Both the position numbers and the translations under genes were made by a program. The notes under the pieces were generated by a model that was not told the origin of the DNA, made no database searches, and saw only the letters and a list, made by a program, of their open reading frames with translations. A stretch of DNA of 64,000 nucleotides, taken from NCBI GenBank assembly GCA_039029315.1, contig JBCCGK010000015.1, positions 1 through 64,000 of the forward strand. Direction: 5' to 3'. Positions 1 through 9,388 of this stretch are shown in pieces (the first letter of the stretch is position 1; each line of letters opens with the position of its first letter). The stretch is from JBCCCJ01 sp039029315 (GTDB lineage Bacteria; Bacteroidota; Bacteroidia; J057).

Positions 1-36
1 GGTAAACTGGGGTGGATTTGTGAGTTGGGCTTAGAA

Positions 37-78
37 TTTTGGCGGTTTTTACGCAACTTTTTGCCGCCAAAAAGTTGC
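37..78. repeat. Pair of overlapping, mutually exclusive hairpins
   Basis: Positions 37-45 (TTTTGGCGG) are perfectly complementary to 64-72, and 53-62 (GCAACTTTTT) are perfectly complementary to 69-78. The two stems share bases 69-72, so only one can form at a time. The segment lies in the 292-base gene-free left edge, downstream of the minus-strand amidohydrolase gene. It may act as a terminator or be a dispersed element. I see no gene in 1-292. Confidence 0.4.
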
Positions 79-292
79 AAAGAAATCTAAAAACAAAGGA
101 AAATAAAAAGTGTCAGTTGTGAATAAATTTTCAATGAGAATGAATCAACATCACAAAAAACAGCGAAGTTCATTAATTCGAAAAGACGGTTTCCAGAGCA
201 TATGGGAGGATTTTTCTCCTGTAAAAAATGGACAAAGTCAAACTAAGGTGCAAAACGCGTTTTACCCCTTACAAAGATAGGTGGATATGTTG

Positions 293-1885
293 TCACTCCC
301 CCGGCTGTCGAATCTCGAACTTTTCCTTCTTTTTGGCTTTGTCAACCATCTTTTTGACATCTGCCAGGAGTTCTTTGGCATCATAGACGATTCCATCCTT
401 GATCGTGTATGCCACCCCACCTACGCGTTCTACTTCATTGGCCTCATTGAGTTTGATCGCGCCTGTGCCATACAAGACTTTGAGATTCGGGAGTGGATTT
501 TCTTCTACCAATACCATGTCAGCTAACTTACCTACTTCGATCGAGCCGAGATGTTGCTCCTGCCCCAATGCCTCTGCTCCCTGAAGGGTGGCAGCGCGGA
601 TAACTTCGAGTGGATGAAAACCTGCTTCTCGCAGCAGTTCCAGTTCGCGGATATAGGCAAAGCCATATAGCTGAAAGATGAATCCCGAATCCGATCCAGT
701 GGTTACACGGCCCCCTCGATTTTTGTACTCATTCACAAAGGTCATCCAAAGGCGATAGTTTTCTTTCCAGTTGACTTCTTCTTCTGTGCCCCAGAAATGC
801 CAATGAGAGCCATGAGAGATCCGACTGGGTTGGTAAAACTTCCAGAGGGAAGGCAAGGTATACTCCTCATGCCATTCCGCACGTCGAGCCCGCATCAAAT
901 CTCTATTGGCTTCATAGATATTAAAGGTAGGGTCAAGAGTAAAGCCCCGGGCCAGTAGCGTATCCATCACCATATTCCAATGGGTAGAAAAAGGCTCTGC
1001 GGCTTGTTGCCAGAGTTTTCCTGCCTCCCCAAAGCGATGTTGTTCATTCTGGTAATTATAGTCCAGGGGATAATCCTGAACAATGCGATCGGTAAACAAG
1101 GCCTCTGGCAGGCCATACCAATGCTCCATACTGGTCAGGCCCATCTTGGAGGTATGAAGCACATTCAACCAGGCGACATCCATTTGGGCATGGTGGCAGG
1201 CCGATCGCAAATCGTGATGTTTGGCTTCATCGAGTGCAGCAGCCATGATATCTGGTCTGGCTCCAAAGAACTTAATCCCGTCTGCTCCTTTTTCCGCAAG
1301 GGATCTGACCCAGGCCCTTGCCTGTTCGGGATCTGCAATTCCATCTTGTTCGCCTTGGCCAAAGACAGAATAAGCAAAAATCCTGGGAGCAGTGATGTCA
1401 TTGTCTGTACTTCTTTGGCGATGGCTCAACGTCCAGTCCAATCCATTGCCGCAGGCAGGTTCACGAATGGTGGTGATTCCATGTGCCATCCATAATTTGA
1501 AGACATATTCTGGAGTAGTGCCCTGACCAGTTCCACCAATATGTCCATGCATGTCGATGAATCCTGGCAGAAGATACATCCCGGTGGCGTCAATCTCCCT
1601 GGCACCAGGTCTTGCTTTGGGGCGACGATCTTCGGGAATGGCAATGTCTGGATACCCTACAGTTTTGACCTGGGTAATACGATTCCCTTCTATCACGACG
1701 TCGACAGGTCCGATAGGGGGAGCCCCGGTACCATTGATCAGGGTTGCCCCACGGATGATGAGTTGATCATAGGGTCCATCTCCTTCATTGCGATCAGGAG
1801 AATTGCTCATCTGAGCCGAGAGGGGATGTGAGATGATCAGAAGGGCAAAAAAAATCAGAAATTCGTAGTAGATATCTTTTTTCAT
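293..1885 (-). CDS. Secreted amidohydrolase (imidazolonepropionase-like metal-dependent hydrolase)
   Basis: This 530-residue protein starts with a signal peptide (hydrophobic residues 9-24, ending SAQ), so it is exported. The body is an amidohydrolase-superfamily TIM barrel with its flanking beta-sandwich. The metal-binding HxH is in FIDMHGH (H113/H115), later metal-ligand candidates are H231/H232 and H255, a lysine sits at 205 (GIKFFG), and the late aspartate is in TGSDSG (about D399). The C-terminal GKLADMVLVEENPL stretch is typical of imidazolonepropionase-like and prolidase-like exported amidohydrolases. The substrate cannot be predicted. The last 30 residues are Lys/Glu-rich. It is transcribed alone, divergently from the PBP1A gene. 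Confidence 0.85.
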   Translation of the reverse strand: MKKDIYYEFLIFFALLIISHPLSAQMSNSPDRNEGDGPYDQLIIRGATLINGTGAPPIGPVDVVIEGNRITQVKTVGYPDIAIPEDRRPKARPGAREIDATGMYLLPGFIDMHGHIGGTGQGTTPEYVFKLWMAHGITTIREPACGNGLDWTLSHRQRSTDNDITAPRIFAYSVFGQGEQDGIADPEQARAWVRSLAEKGADGIKFFGARPDIMAAALDEAKHHDLRSACHHAQMDVAWLNVLHTSKMGLTSMEHWYGLPEALFTDRIVQDYPLDYNYQNEQHRFGEAGKLWQQAAEPFSTHWNMVMDTLLARGFTLDPTFNIYEANRDLMRARRAEWHEEYTLPSLWKFYQPSRISHGSHWHFWGTEEEVNWKENYRLWMTFVNEYKNRGGRVTTGSDSGFIFQLYGFAYIRELELLREAGFHPLEVIRAATLQGAEALGQEQHLGSIEVGKLADMVLVEENPLPNLKVLYGTGAIKLNEANEVERVGGVAYTIKDGIVYDAKELLADVKKMVDKAKKKEKFEIRQPGE

Positions 1886-2099
1886 AATAAGAAGACTAAG
1901 AAGTCACATTCCATTTCAATCAAAACGAGCCAAGCTGATTCAAATAATCCAGGATTGGTCTTATAAGGCCGAAGAAAAGAAAAATGTAGGAAAAAAATTT
2001 TCTGACAAAATACGAAAATCACATAGGATTCCGTTTCACTTATCCCCAATCCACACATGAGTGTGGAAAGAAAAACACGCACTTTCACAAAAAATCTTA

Positions 2100-2107
2100 T
2101 ATCTTTG
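2100..2107 (+). promoter_or_regulatory. Bacteroidota-type -7 element (TATCTTTG) for the PBP1A gene
   Basis: TATCTTTG matches the phylum consensus TAnnTTTG and lies 51 bases before the ATG at 2158. The -33 box is poor. Confidence 0.5.
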
Positions 2108-2157
2108 TTCACAAGAGGACGCCATGAACTACTTGCTTGGACCCAATACCCAGCTCT

Positions 2158-4461
2158 ATGAATCACGTCTCCGTTCTTGAACAAGAACCAAGTCGTACGG
2201 ATGATCTTTCTGAAAGTCCCCAACCTCCTCCCAAGCGGTCCTACCGGTTGCCAAGAAAAATATTTTTGGGACTTGTTGCACTGATCGTCTTGAGTATCTT
2301 GGGATTCGTTGCTTATACAGCCCAGGATATCCCCCCCCTCACAGAAATAGAAAATCCCAAATCCAGCCTGTCTACTCAGGTGATTTCTGCTGACGGAGTC
2401 ATTCTGGACAACTTCTACACCAAGGAAAATCGTGTCAATGTCAAACTCAATGACATCTCTCCCTATGTCGTAGATGCCCTTGTGGCGACAGAAGACGCTC
2501 GATTCTATCATCACTCTGGGGTAGATTATTTTTCTATTCCTGCGATTATCAAACGATATATGACAGGGACTACCAGTGGCGGAAGTACCATCACAATGCA
2601 GCTGGCTCGAAACCTGTTCAACGCCGTCAGTCGAGATCGCACTGTCAATAGAAAAATCAAGGAGGTCATCGTTTCTGCAATCCTTGAAAAAAATTACACC
2701 AAGCAGGAAATCATCGAAGCCTACTTGAACACAGTCAATATCTATGGCAATGCCTATGGGATTGAAATGGCTTCTAAGCGATTGTTTGGAAAACATGCCG
2801 CGGAGCTATCCATCGAAGAGGCCGCTGTAATGGTGGGGATGCTGAAAGGGCAGGGAGTGTTTGATCCTATTCGAAGACCTGAAAAAGTGATAGAAAGACG
2901 GAACCTTGTCATCGACTTGATGGTTAGGCATGAGTTCCTTGATCCAGCCTTGGTCGACATTGACAGTGTCAAGCAGAGGCCGTTAACCACTGTAGCACAA
3001 GGACGAGAGCATGAAGAAGGCTTGGCTCCTTACTTTCGGCAGCAGGTCCGAAATTTCATGGCAAAGTGGTCCCGGGAAAATCTTAAATCTGATGGAACTC
3101 CTTATGATTTCTATAAGGATGGCCTGAAAGTATACACCACACTGGATTCGAGGATGCAATCACATGCCGAAGCCTCAGTCCGAGAGCATTTGCAGGGATT
3201 GCAAGAAACCTTCGATAAGCATATCAAGGGACAGGAACCCTATCGGAAAGAGCCCAAAATCCTGTCTGATTTGATGCGAATGTCTGAGCGATATCGCTTG
3301 GCCAAAAAGGCTGAGAAATCTACCGAACAAATCACCGAAGAATTCGAAACGCCGATAGACATGTCCATTTTCACCTGGAATGGGGAAGTCGATACTGTTA
3401 TGAGTCCTATGGATTCAATTCGGTATTATAGCAAGTTTCTGGAAACAGGTATGATTTCTATCGAGCCATCGAGTGGAGCAGTCAGAGCCTGGGTCGGAGG
3501 GATCAATTTCAGACATTTCAAATATGATCATGTATCTGTTGGAAAACGACAAGCAGGATCAACCTTCAAACCCTTTGTCTATGCAGCTGCCATGGCCTAT
3601 GGTCGCAAGCCATGTGATCAGGCGCTGAATCAACCCGTGACCTTTGAGAATGTAGATGGCGATGGAACGGATTGGTCGCCAGAGAATTCAGATGGCAAAT
3701 TCGGAGGATTCATGACGCTTCGAAGAGCACTTGCTACCTCCACAAATTTGATCACCGCCCGTTTGATGAAAGAAATAGGGGTGAATGTGGTGGTAAAAAC
3801 AGCCTATGCAGCCGGGATCGAAACTCATCTTGATCCGGTTCCTTCCCTTTGCCTTGGGACCAGCGATTTGTCCGTTAAGGAATTGACAGGTGCCTATAGC
3901 ACCTTTGCCAATCAGGGCCAACATATCGAACCGCACTTTATCACTCGCATTGAAGATCGCCGTGGCAACGTCCTTGCCAGATTTTCCCACGCGCCTAAGC
4001 AAGCGATGAACGAGCGTACTGCCTATCTCATGATCGAGCTCCTCAAGGGAGTCGTTGACGAACAAGGAGGTACAGCTAGTCGATTAAGATACAGATACAA
4101 TTTCACCAATGAGATTGCCGGAAAAACCGGAACAACCCAGGACCATTCGGATGGGTGGTTTATGGGAGTAACCCCCAATCTCGTTTCAGGTGTGTGGGTG
4201 GGGCATTCGGATCGAAGAATGCACTTTCTGGATATGAAATATGGGCAAGGAGCGAATATGGCCTTGCCAATATGGGCGATTTATATGAAGAAGCTTTATG
4301 AAGATGAAAAAGTCGCTCTAGCGCAAGAGAAATTCCAGAAGCCCTATGGCTACTATGTCAACATGGATTGTGAAGTCCTGGCCCAATTAAAGCATGAAGA
4401 AAAAACGTTTGAAACAGCTCGTTTATCGGGAAGTTCAGACGACCTCGATAGTTTTGAATGA
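2158..4461 (+). CDS. Penicillin-binding protein 1A (bifunctional transglycosylase/transpeptidase)
   Basis: Class A PBP that polymerises and cross-links peptidoglycan at the inner membrane. A short cytoplasmic tail is followed by one membrane anchor near residues 33-55. The GT51 glycosyltransferase domain comes next, with EDARFYHHSGVD carrying the catalytic Glu and the GGSTITMQLARN motif. The C-terminal transpeptidase has the Ser-x-x-Lys motif in GSTFKP, an STN motif in ATSTNL and KTGTT. I chose the ATG at 2158 (767 aa). An in-frame TTG at 2137 would add seven residues but has weaker support. Length fits the family. A hairpin follows at 4497-4522. Confidence 0.93.
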   Translation: MNHVSVLEQEPSRTDDLSESPQPPPKRSYRLPRKIFLGLVALIVLSILGFVAYTAQDIPPLTEIENPKSSLSTQVISADGVILDNFYTKENRVNVKLNDISPYVVDALVATEDARFYHHSGVDYFSIPAIIKRYMTGTTSGGSTITMQLARNLFNAVSRDRTVNRKIKEVIVSAILEKNYTKQEIIEAYLNTVNIYGNAYGIEMASKRLFGKHAAELSIEEAAVMVGMLKGQGVFDPIRRPEKVIERRNLVIDLMVRHEFLDPALVDIDSVKQRPLTTVAQGREHEEGLAPYFRQQVRNFMAKWSRENLKSDGTPYDFYKDGLKVYTTLDSRMQSHAEASVREHLQGLQETFDKHIKGQEPYRKEPKILSDLMRMSERYRLAKKAEKSTEQITEEFETPIDMSIFTWNGEVDTVMSPMDSIRYYSKFLETGMISIEPSSGAVRAWVGGINFRHFKYDHVSVGKRQAGSTFKPFVYAAAMAYGRKPCDQALNQPVTFENVDGDGTDWSPENSDGKFGGFMTLRRALATSTNLITARLMKEIGVNVVVKTAYAAGIETHLDPVPSLCLGTSDLSVKELTGAYSTFANQGQHIEPHFITRIEDRRGNVLARFSHAPKQAMNERTAYLMIELLKGVVDEQGGTASRLRYRYNFTNEIAGKTGTTQDHSDGWFMGVTPNLVSGVWVGHSDRRMHFLDMKYGQGANMALPIWAIYMKKLYEDEKVALAQEKFQKPYGYYVNMDCEVLAQLKHEEKTFETARLSGSSDDLDSFE

Positions 4462-4496
4462 CCTCTTACCCGGTCCTTGCTCATTCTTTATTCTTT

Positions 4497-4522
4497 TCAA
4501 ACCCCTGGCAACAGGGGTTTGA
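4497..4522. terminator. GCAA-tetraloop hairpin after the PBP1A gene
   Basis: An 11-base-pair perfect stem (4497-4507 with 4512-4522) closes a GCAA tetraloop 36 bases after the PBP1A stop codon. There is no strong T-run on either side, so termination is probable but not certain. Confidence 0.5.
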
Positions 4523-4567
4523 CCTTATTAGAGGATTCACGATCTTTGGCCACAAGATATCGTACCC

Positions 4568-4858
4568 ATGGCCCCCAACAAACGAGCCAAATTCTGGCAT
4601 TATTTTCTGGTATTGACTGTATTCGCAGTAACGGGCACAACTGCCTCTATTTTTCCCAAATGGATCATGCCCTGGACTGGCATTGAACCAGGCACAGTCT
4701 GGTATGTTCTCTGCTATATTTTGCTGATCACTCCCATTTATCAAGTGTTGCTGCTGGGATATGCATTTTTGTTTGGAAAGTTTGCCTACTTTCTGGATAA
4801 GCAAAAGCGGATCTATCGTTGGATAACAGGAAAAGGCAAAGCTGAAAAACCTGAATAA
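4568..4858 (+). CDS. Small two-helix membrane protein (DUF6787-like)
   Basis: This 96-residue protein has two hydrophobic segments (about 10-31 and 46-72) and a basic C-terminal tail (KQKR, KGKGK), so it is probably an inner-membrane protein with a cytoplasmic tail. It resembles small Bacteroidota proteins of the DUF6787 type, which are found alone or as the tail of larger membrane proteins. This assignment is from memory of the family and is not firm. It lies between the PBP1A gene and ridA on the same strand. Function unknown. Confidence 0.65.
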   Translation: MAPNKRAKFWHYFLVLTVFAVTGTTASIFPKWIMPWTGIEPGTVWYVLCYILLITPIYQVLLLGYAFLFGKFAYFLDKQKRIYRWITGKGKAEKPE

Positions 4859-4972
4859 AGAGCAATGTTCGGCTTGCTGTCTTTCTTCTATATGGCCTCC
4901 CATCATGGACGCGATCTGTTTTGCCTGATCTGCTATATGAATTAGCCTGGATATCAAATCTCTCAACTTGTT

Positions 4973-5350
4973 ATGAAAACAATCATCCATACTCCGAATG
5001 CGCCTGCACCCATTGGCCCCTATAGTCAAGCTGTGCAAGTCGGGCAGACCTTTTATCTATCTGGACAAATTGCCATTGATCCTGCCACTGGACATCTGAT
5101 AACAGATGATTTAGCAGCAGAAACCCATCAGGTAATGAAAAACATTGGTGCCATCCTCGATCATGTAAATCTGGACTTTTCAGCCATCGTCAAAAGTTCA
5201 ATTTTTTTGAGCAATATGGACAACTTTTCAGAAGTCAACGCAATTTATGGAAGTTACTTTAGCAGTGATTTTCCGGCCAGAGAGACCGTAGAAGTTGCTC
5301 GTTTGCCCAAAAATGTAAATGTTGAAATCTCTGTGATTGCCGTGAAGTGA
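4973..5350 (+). CDS. ridA: RidA family enamine/imine deaminase
   Basis: A complete 125-residue RidA/YjgF/UK114 protein. RidA hydrolyses reactive 2-aminoacrylate and related enamines released by PLP-dependent enzymes such as threonine/serine dehydratase, protecting the cell from damage. Seen here: the N-terminal PNAPAPIGPYSQA motif, FYLSGQIA, and the C-terminal PARETVEVARLPK segment with the conserved substrate-binding arginine. Length matches the family (about 125-130 aa), and a homotrimer is expected. It is a single gene about 90 bases before the rpsA start. Confidence 0.95.
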   Translation: MKTIIHTPNAPAPIGPYSQAVQVGQTFYLSGQIAIDPATGHLITDDLAAETHQVMKNIGAILDHVNLDFSAIVKSSIFLSNMDNFSEVNAIYGSYFSSDFPARETVEVARLPKNVNVEISVIAVK

Positions 5351-5392
5351 CGGATTATTTGGGGAGTCTTGTGAATAACGCCATTTTATTGC

Positions 5393-5400
5393 TAACTTTG
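5393..5400 (+). promoter_or_regulatory. -7 element (TAACTTTG) of the rpsA promoter
   Basis: TAACTTTG matches TAnnTTTG, with CTTG at 5368-5371 as a weak -33 partner 21 bases upstream. It lies 40 bases before the rpsA ATG. Confidence 0.6.
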
Positions 5401-5439
5401 CCCCGCTCAGTAAACCTGAGCAGAAAGGAGACCTAATAC

Positions 5440-7779
5440 ATGGTAGACGAAACTGAAAAAGATTTAGTACCCAACGAAACAGAAACCCCTCAAAATGAAG
5501 AGGTCTCTACTGCTACTGAAACAAAAGTAGAAGAAGCAGTAGAAAAAACAACGCCCGAGGCAACTGAAGAAGTTGCTAAGGAGGAGAGCCCACAGGAAGT
5601 CCTAGCCGGACTTCTTCCCGAAGAAGAGGATGATGATGATTGGTGGAAGGATGATGATGAGTATTCGGCTGCTCAAAGAGCCGAGTTGACCCGTCTCTAT
5701 AGCAGTACCCTTCGTGAATTCAACGAAAACGAAATTGTGACAGGGACTGTCGTTAGTGTCGGCGACAAAGAAGTCGTTCTAAACATTGGATTCAAATCCG
5801 AAGGAGTCGTTCCGATTTCAGAGTTTAGAGATGTCGAGGATCTGAGTGCCGGATCCGAACTGGAGGTCTTTATTGAAAGCGTAGAAGATCGCAATGGTCA
5901 GCTGATCCTTTCTCGCAAGCGTGCGAAAAATTTGCGTACCTGGGAGAGAATCAATGAGTCCATGGAGGCTGATGTCATCATGATGGGCCATGTGATGCGT
6001 AGGACCAAAGGTGGATTTGTGGTAGATATGGATGGAATTGAAGCATTCCTTCCCGGATCACAGATCGATGTCAAACCTGTACGGGACTTTGATGCTTATG
6101 TGGGCAGAACAATGGAATTCAAAGTTGTGAAAATCAACCACGCCTATGAAAATGTGGTTGTCTCACACAAGATTCTGATTGAAGCCAAACTCGAAGAGCA
6201 GCGTAAAGAAATCCTCCAGAACCTTGAAAAAGGACAGGTACTTGAAGGTACCGTCAAGAACATGACCAACTTTGGTGTGTTTATTGATCTGGGTGGTGTC
6301 GATGGCTTGCTACATATTACTGACATTTCCTGGGGTCGAATCAATCATCCTGAAGAGGTCCTCAACCTTGACGAAAAGGTCAATGTTGTTGTCCTGGAGT
6401 TTGATGATGCCAAGAAACGAATCAGCTTGGGGATGAAGCAATTGACGCCGCATCCTTGGGATTCTCTTGGAGAAGAAATCGTGGAAGGCTCACGTGTCAA
6501 AGGAAGAGTGGTTACGGTTGCAGATTATGGAATCTTCCTGGAAATCATGCCTGGTGTTGAAGGCTTGATCCATACCAGTGAGATGTCCTGGTCTCAACAT
6601 ACCAAGAACCCTACTGAAACCTTCAAGGTTGGAAGCGAACTTGAGGCAGTTGTCCTGAATATTGATCGGGAAGACCGAAAAATGTCTCTGGGACTCAAAC
6701 AATTGCAGTCAGATCCATGGGATGCTGTTGCAGCCAAATATCCTCAGGGAAGCCGTCACTCTGGTCTGGTTCGAAACATGACATCTTATGGCCTGTTCGT
6801 AGAACTGGAAGAAGGTGTGGATGGTCTGGTTCATATCTCTGACCTGTCCTGGACCAAGAAGTATGGACATCCATCAGAATATGTCAAAACTGGTGAAACG
6901 CTCGAAGTTATTGTGCTGGATATCGATGTCGCCAATCGACGACTGAGTCTGGGCCATAAGCAATTGACTGAGGACGTTTGGTCTACATTTGCCTCTATCT
7001 TTACGGTTGGATCTCGTCATAAGGGAACAATCAAAAAGATTGACAGCAAAGGGGCCGTTGCCGAATTGGACTATGGGGTAGAAGGCTTGATTCCAACCAA
7101 GCACCTCAAAGTCGAAGAAGGCAAGCCTGAACTGAAACTGGATGATTTTGTAGAATTTGTTGTCATTGAATTCAACAAAGATGCAAAGCGTCTGGTCCTT
7201 TCTCATACCAAAGCATGGCGGGATGAGCCAGAAAAGGAGAAGAAATCCTCTCCTGCTCCCTCCAACAAAGGAAGAGGGAAGTCAAAAGGGAAATCTTCTA
7301 ATCAGTTGAAAACAAGTACAACGACGCTTGGTGATTTGGACGCACTTGTGCGACTGAAAGAGCAGATGGAAGCACAGGAGCAAGGTGCCTCAGCTCCAGC
7401 CCCTGTGAAAAAAGAAGCGAAAAAGACGAAAAAGAAAGCTCCCGTTGTAGAAGAAGCTGCAGAAGAAGTTGTTGAGGCGACAACCGAAAAAGTTGAAGCT
7501 GCCGCAGAAGAAGCTGTAGAAGCGACAACCGAAAAAGTTGAAACCGCCGCAGAAGAAGTTGTTGAGGCGACAACCGAAAAAGTTGAAGCCGCCGCAGAAG
7601 AAGCTGTAGAAGCGACAACTGAAGAAGTTGAAGCCGCCGCAGAAGAAGTTGCTGAAGCGGTCGAAGAAACTGCTGAAACCGCTGAAGAGGTGGCAGAAGA
7701 AGTAACAACTGAAGAAGCAACAACTGAAGAAGTAACAACTGAAGAAGCTCCAGCAGAAGAAAAGACATCTGAGGAATAA
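5440..7779 (+). CDS. rpsA: 30S ribosomal protein S1 with extended repetitive C-terminal tail
   Basis: Ribosomal protein S1 binds mRNA on the 30S subunit during initiation. An acidic N-terminus (to about residue 80, with an Asp-rich DDDDWW stretch) precedes six S1/OB domains, recognisable by repeats such as FGVFIDLGGVDGLLHITDIS, YGLFVELEEGVDGLVHISDL and the more divergent sixth domain ending near 590. At 779 residues the protein is far longer than usual Bacteroidota S1 (roughly 600). The excess is a Lys/Ser-rich linker followed by about 130 residues of Glu/Ala/Thr/Val repeats (7474-7653 and beyond). The reading frame stays open to a clean stop with a terminator 25 bases on, so this is not a frameshift artefact. 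Confidence 0.96.
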   Translation: MVDETEKDLVPNETETPQNEEVSTATETKVEEAVEKTTPEATEEVAKEESPQEVLAGLLPEEEDDDDWWKDDDEYSAAQRAELTRLYSSTLREFNENEIVTGTVVSVGDKEVVLNIGFKSEGVVPISEFRDVEDLSAGSELEVFIESVEDRNGQLILSRKRAKNLRTWERINESMEADVIMMGHVMRRTKGGFVVDMDGIEAFLPGSQIDVKPVRDFDAYVGRTMEFKVVKINHAYENVVVSHKILIEAKLEEQRKEILQNLEKGQVLEGTVKNMTNFGVFIDLGGVDGLLHITDISWGRINHPEEVLNLDEKVNVVVLEFDDAKKRISLGMKQLTPHPWDSLGEEIVEGSRVKGRVVTVADYGIFLEIMPGVEGLIHTSEMSWSQHTKNPTETFKVGSELEAVVLNIDREDRKMSLGLKQLQSDPWDAVAAKYPQGSRHSGLVRNMTSYGLFVELEEGVDGLVHISDLSWTKKYGHPSEYVKTGETLEVIVLDIDVANRRLSLGHKQLTEDVWSTFASIFTVGSRHKGTIKKIDSKGAVAELDYGVEGLIPTKHLKVEEGKPELKLDDFVEFVVIEFNKDAKRLVLSHTKAWRDEPEKEKKSSPAPSNKGRGKSKGKSSNQLKTSTTTLGDLDALVRLKEQMEAQEQGASAPAPVKKEAKKTKKKAPVVEEAAEEVVEATTEKVEAAAEEAVEATTEKVETAAEEVVEATTEKVEAAAEEAVEATTEEVEAAAEEVAEAVEETAETAEEVAEEVTTEEATTEEVTTEEAPAEEKTSEE
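7474..7653 (+). repeat. Four tandem 45-bp repeats inside rpsA
   Basis: Four consecutive 45-base units encode the 15-residue unit EATTEKVEAAAEEAV with small changes (A/T, A/V and K/E swaps). They are followed by degenerate EEVTTEEA-type units up to the stop. The unit is strongly acidic and alanine-rich, which favours one long helix. Confidence 0.9.
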
Positions 7780-7804
7780 CTCAGGCGAACATTCTTCATA
7801 CGAT

Positions 7805-7840
7805 AAAAAAGCTCTCCTGTATCAACAGGAGAGCTTTTTT
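7805..7840. terminator. Bidirectional intrinsic terminator (rpsA / enolase-superfamily gene)
   Basis: A perfect 15-base-pair stem (7805-7819 with 7826-7840) has a six-base loop. Six A on the left and six T on the right flank the GC-rich core, so it can terminate both converging transcripts. Confidence 0.92.
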
Positions 7841-7867
7841 GTAGGGTATATGTAAAAAAAAGGAGCC

Positions 7868-9259
7868 TCAAAACATCTCTTCATAATGCGGGGAAGGCTG
7901 TAAAATCCCTCCACTTTCGGAAAAGAACTCTGGTCCGGTAAGATATACCCCATCCTTGCTTTGGGTCCACACAGCATCTTTGCGTGGATGATAGGACATC
8001 ATCTTGTCCCAGTTGCGATAGTTCTGCCAGCCATTGGTTTCTTGTAGGCCGAAATCCAATCCTGGAAATGGGGCAAGTCGAGCCGCTACAGCTTTGTTCC
8101 AGTCAACAAGAATTGGGTTCACGGTAAGATCTGCACAAAAGCAAGGAACAGCTCGTTCCTCAGCTAGCTTGGCAATCTTGAGTGTCATACTTAAGGTTTT
8201 TGCAATGGCTTTCACCGCAATGCAATTATAGCCCTGCTCCATGCGTGCGAGGGCATCTGCATCTGTATGGGCACTTTCATCTGCGGCGACTCGCGGGCCT
8301 CTGGCGGCAATTTCATGAACATCTTCCTGATTGCGTTCGCCAAATGGTTCTTCTACCACCGCAATCTGATCCAGCGCACCAATGGAATCCGTATAGTCCA
8401 AAAACCGCATTAAGGTATCGTGGGAGTCATAGCGACCATTGGCATCAAAATAATAGGGAAGCTTGCCATCAGCCGTATGGGGTGTCTCATAATGACCGAT
8501 GGTTTCATGAATGGCTTTGACAAAGGCTTTGTCTTTTTCCAACATTTCTTGCTGGTCTCCAGGCGCTCCAATTTTAATTTTCATGATAAAAAAACCGTCA
8601 TCAGCCAGGCGCTTGATCTCCTCCATGGAGGTGCCATAACCCAAGGCTGGAATGCTGGCCACTTTGGGTAAGCGATGCGAAACGCCAGAGCGAAACGCCT
8701 CTGGGATCATGTCATCAAAACTTCCATAGCCATTTTCTTCTGCATATAATAACCAGGCCGCATTGTCCAGAGCAACCAGCGCATTGAGGGCAAATGTTTT
8801 CCTCAAATTCGGATTTCCCGTAATTTTTTTGCCATACTCCCAAACCTGATCCAGAATCTGGTCCAACATGTCCAGGGGGTCAGCATATTGTTGACCTTTG
8901 ACCAACTGAATCGCATATTCACTCATGGCAAACATGAGGGCATTGCCCCCATTTTCAGAGTGTCCAGCGAAGACATTGGCATCGGACCACAAGACATTTT
9001 GGGTTCCCAATCCGATTTTGCGCGTTCCGGTATTGCTCTCCAACAAGGCAATGCTTTGCCAGACCTCGGTCATTGCGCTCCCTTTGAAGCCAAATGGCCG
9101 CAAGAGGGGTTCTCGCTCAAAATTGGCGTTGACATGCTTGATTTGAATGGGCTTGGGTGTTTGAGCCATACTCATACATGCTAGATTGCTGGCAGATAGG
9201 CCTGCCACGGTGATTGCCGAAAGCGCTGTGCTTCCTTTGACAAAATTTCTTCGGGTCAT
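7868..9259 (-). CDS. Exported enolase-superfamily enzyme (mandelate racemase/muconate-lactonizing type)
   Basis: This 463-residue protein begins with a Tat-like signal (TRRNFVKGSTA) and has a possible lipobox (SNLAC, C28), so it is probably exported and perhaps lipid-anchored. The C-terminal barrel carries the superfamily residues: a K-x-K pair in IMKIKIG (K227/K229), metal ligands in FDANGRYD (D272), VVEEPF (E303/E304) and AADES (about D328), and a lysine in AVKAIAK. These support an MLE-subgroup dehydratase, racemase or epimerase. The substrate cannot be called; a sugar acid or dipeptide derivative is possible. A second Tat-type member of the superfamily lies at 51262-52527. Confidence 0.85.
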   Translation of the reverse strand: MTRRNFVKGSTALSAITVAGLSASNLACMSMAQTPKPIQIKHVNANFEREPLLRPFGFKGSAMTEVWQSIALLESNTGTRKIGLGTQNVLWSDANVFAGHSENGGNALMFAMSEYAIQLVKGQQYADPLDMLDQILDQVWEYGKKITGNPNLRKTFALNALVALDNAAWLLYAEENGYGSFDDMIPEAFRSGVSHRLPKVASIPALGYGTSMEEIKRLADDGFFIMKIKIGAPGDQQEMLEKDKAFVKAIHETIGHYETPHTADGKLPYYFDANGRYDSHDTLMRFLDYTDSIGALDQIAVVEEPFGERNQEDVHEIAARGPRVAADESAHTDADALARMEQGYNCIAVKAIAKTLSMTLKIAKLAEERAVPCFCADLTVNPILVDWNKAVAARLAPFPGLDFGLQETNGWQNYRNWDKMMSYHPRKDAVWTQSKDGVYLTGPEFFSESGGILQPSPHYEEMF

Positions 9260-9388
9260 AGAAGAGTCGTTCTAGGTGCTTAGTTCAGAGTTCCGAAGAG
9301 TGAATGTATGAAATTCTCATTAATCCAGCGCGCAACTTCCTGCAATGGCCCAGCAAAGTTGTGCCCAAGATCAACAGCTATGCTGATC

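Noticed and set aside
1882..2796. 304-residue minus-strand open frame
   Set aside because: It lies partly antisense to PBP1A, crosses that gene's promoter, has a chaotic composition and no recognisable domain.
7298..7871. Long minus-strand frames rich in Ser/Ala/Leu opposite the S1 tail
   Set aside because: They are antisense by-products of the 45-bp repeats in rpsA.
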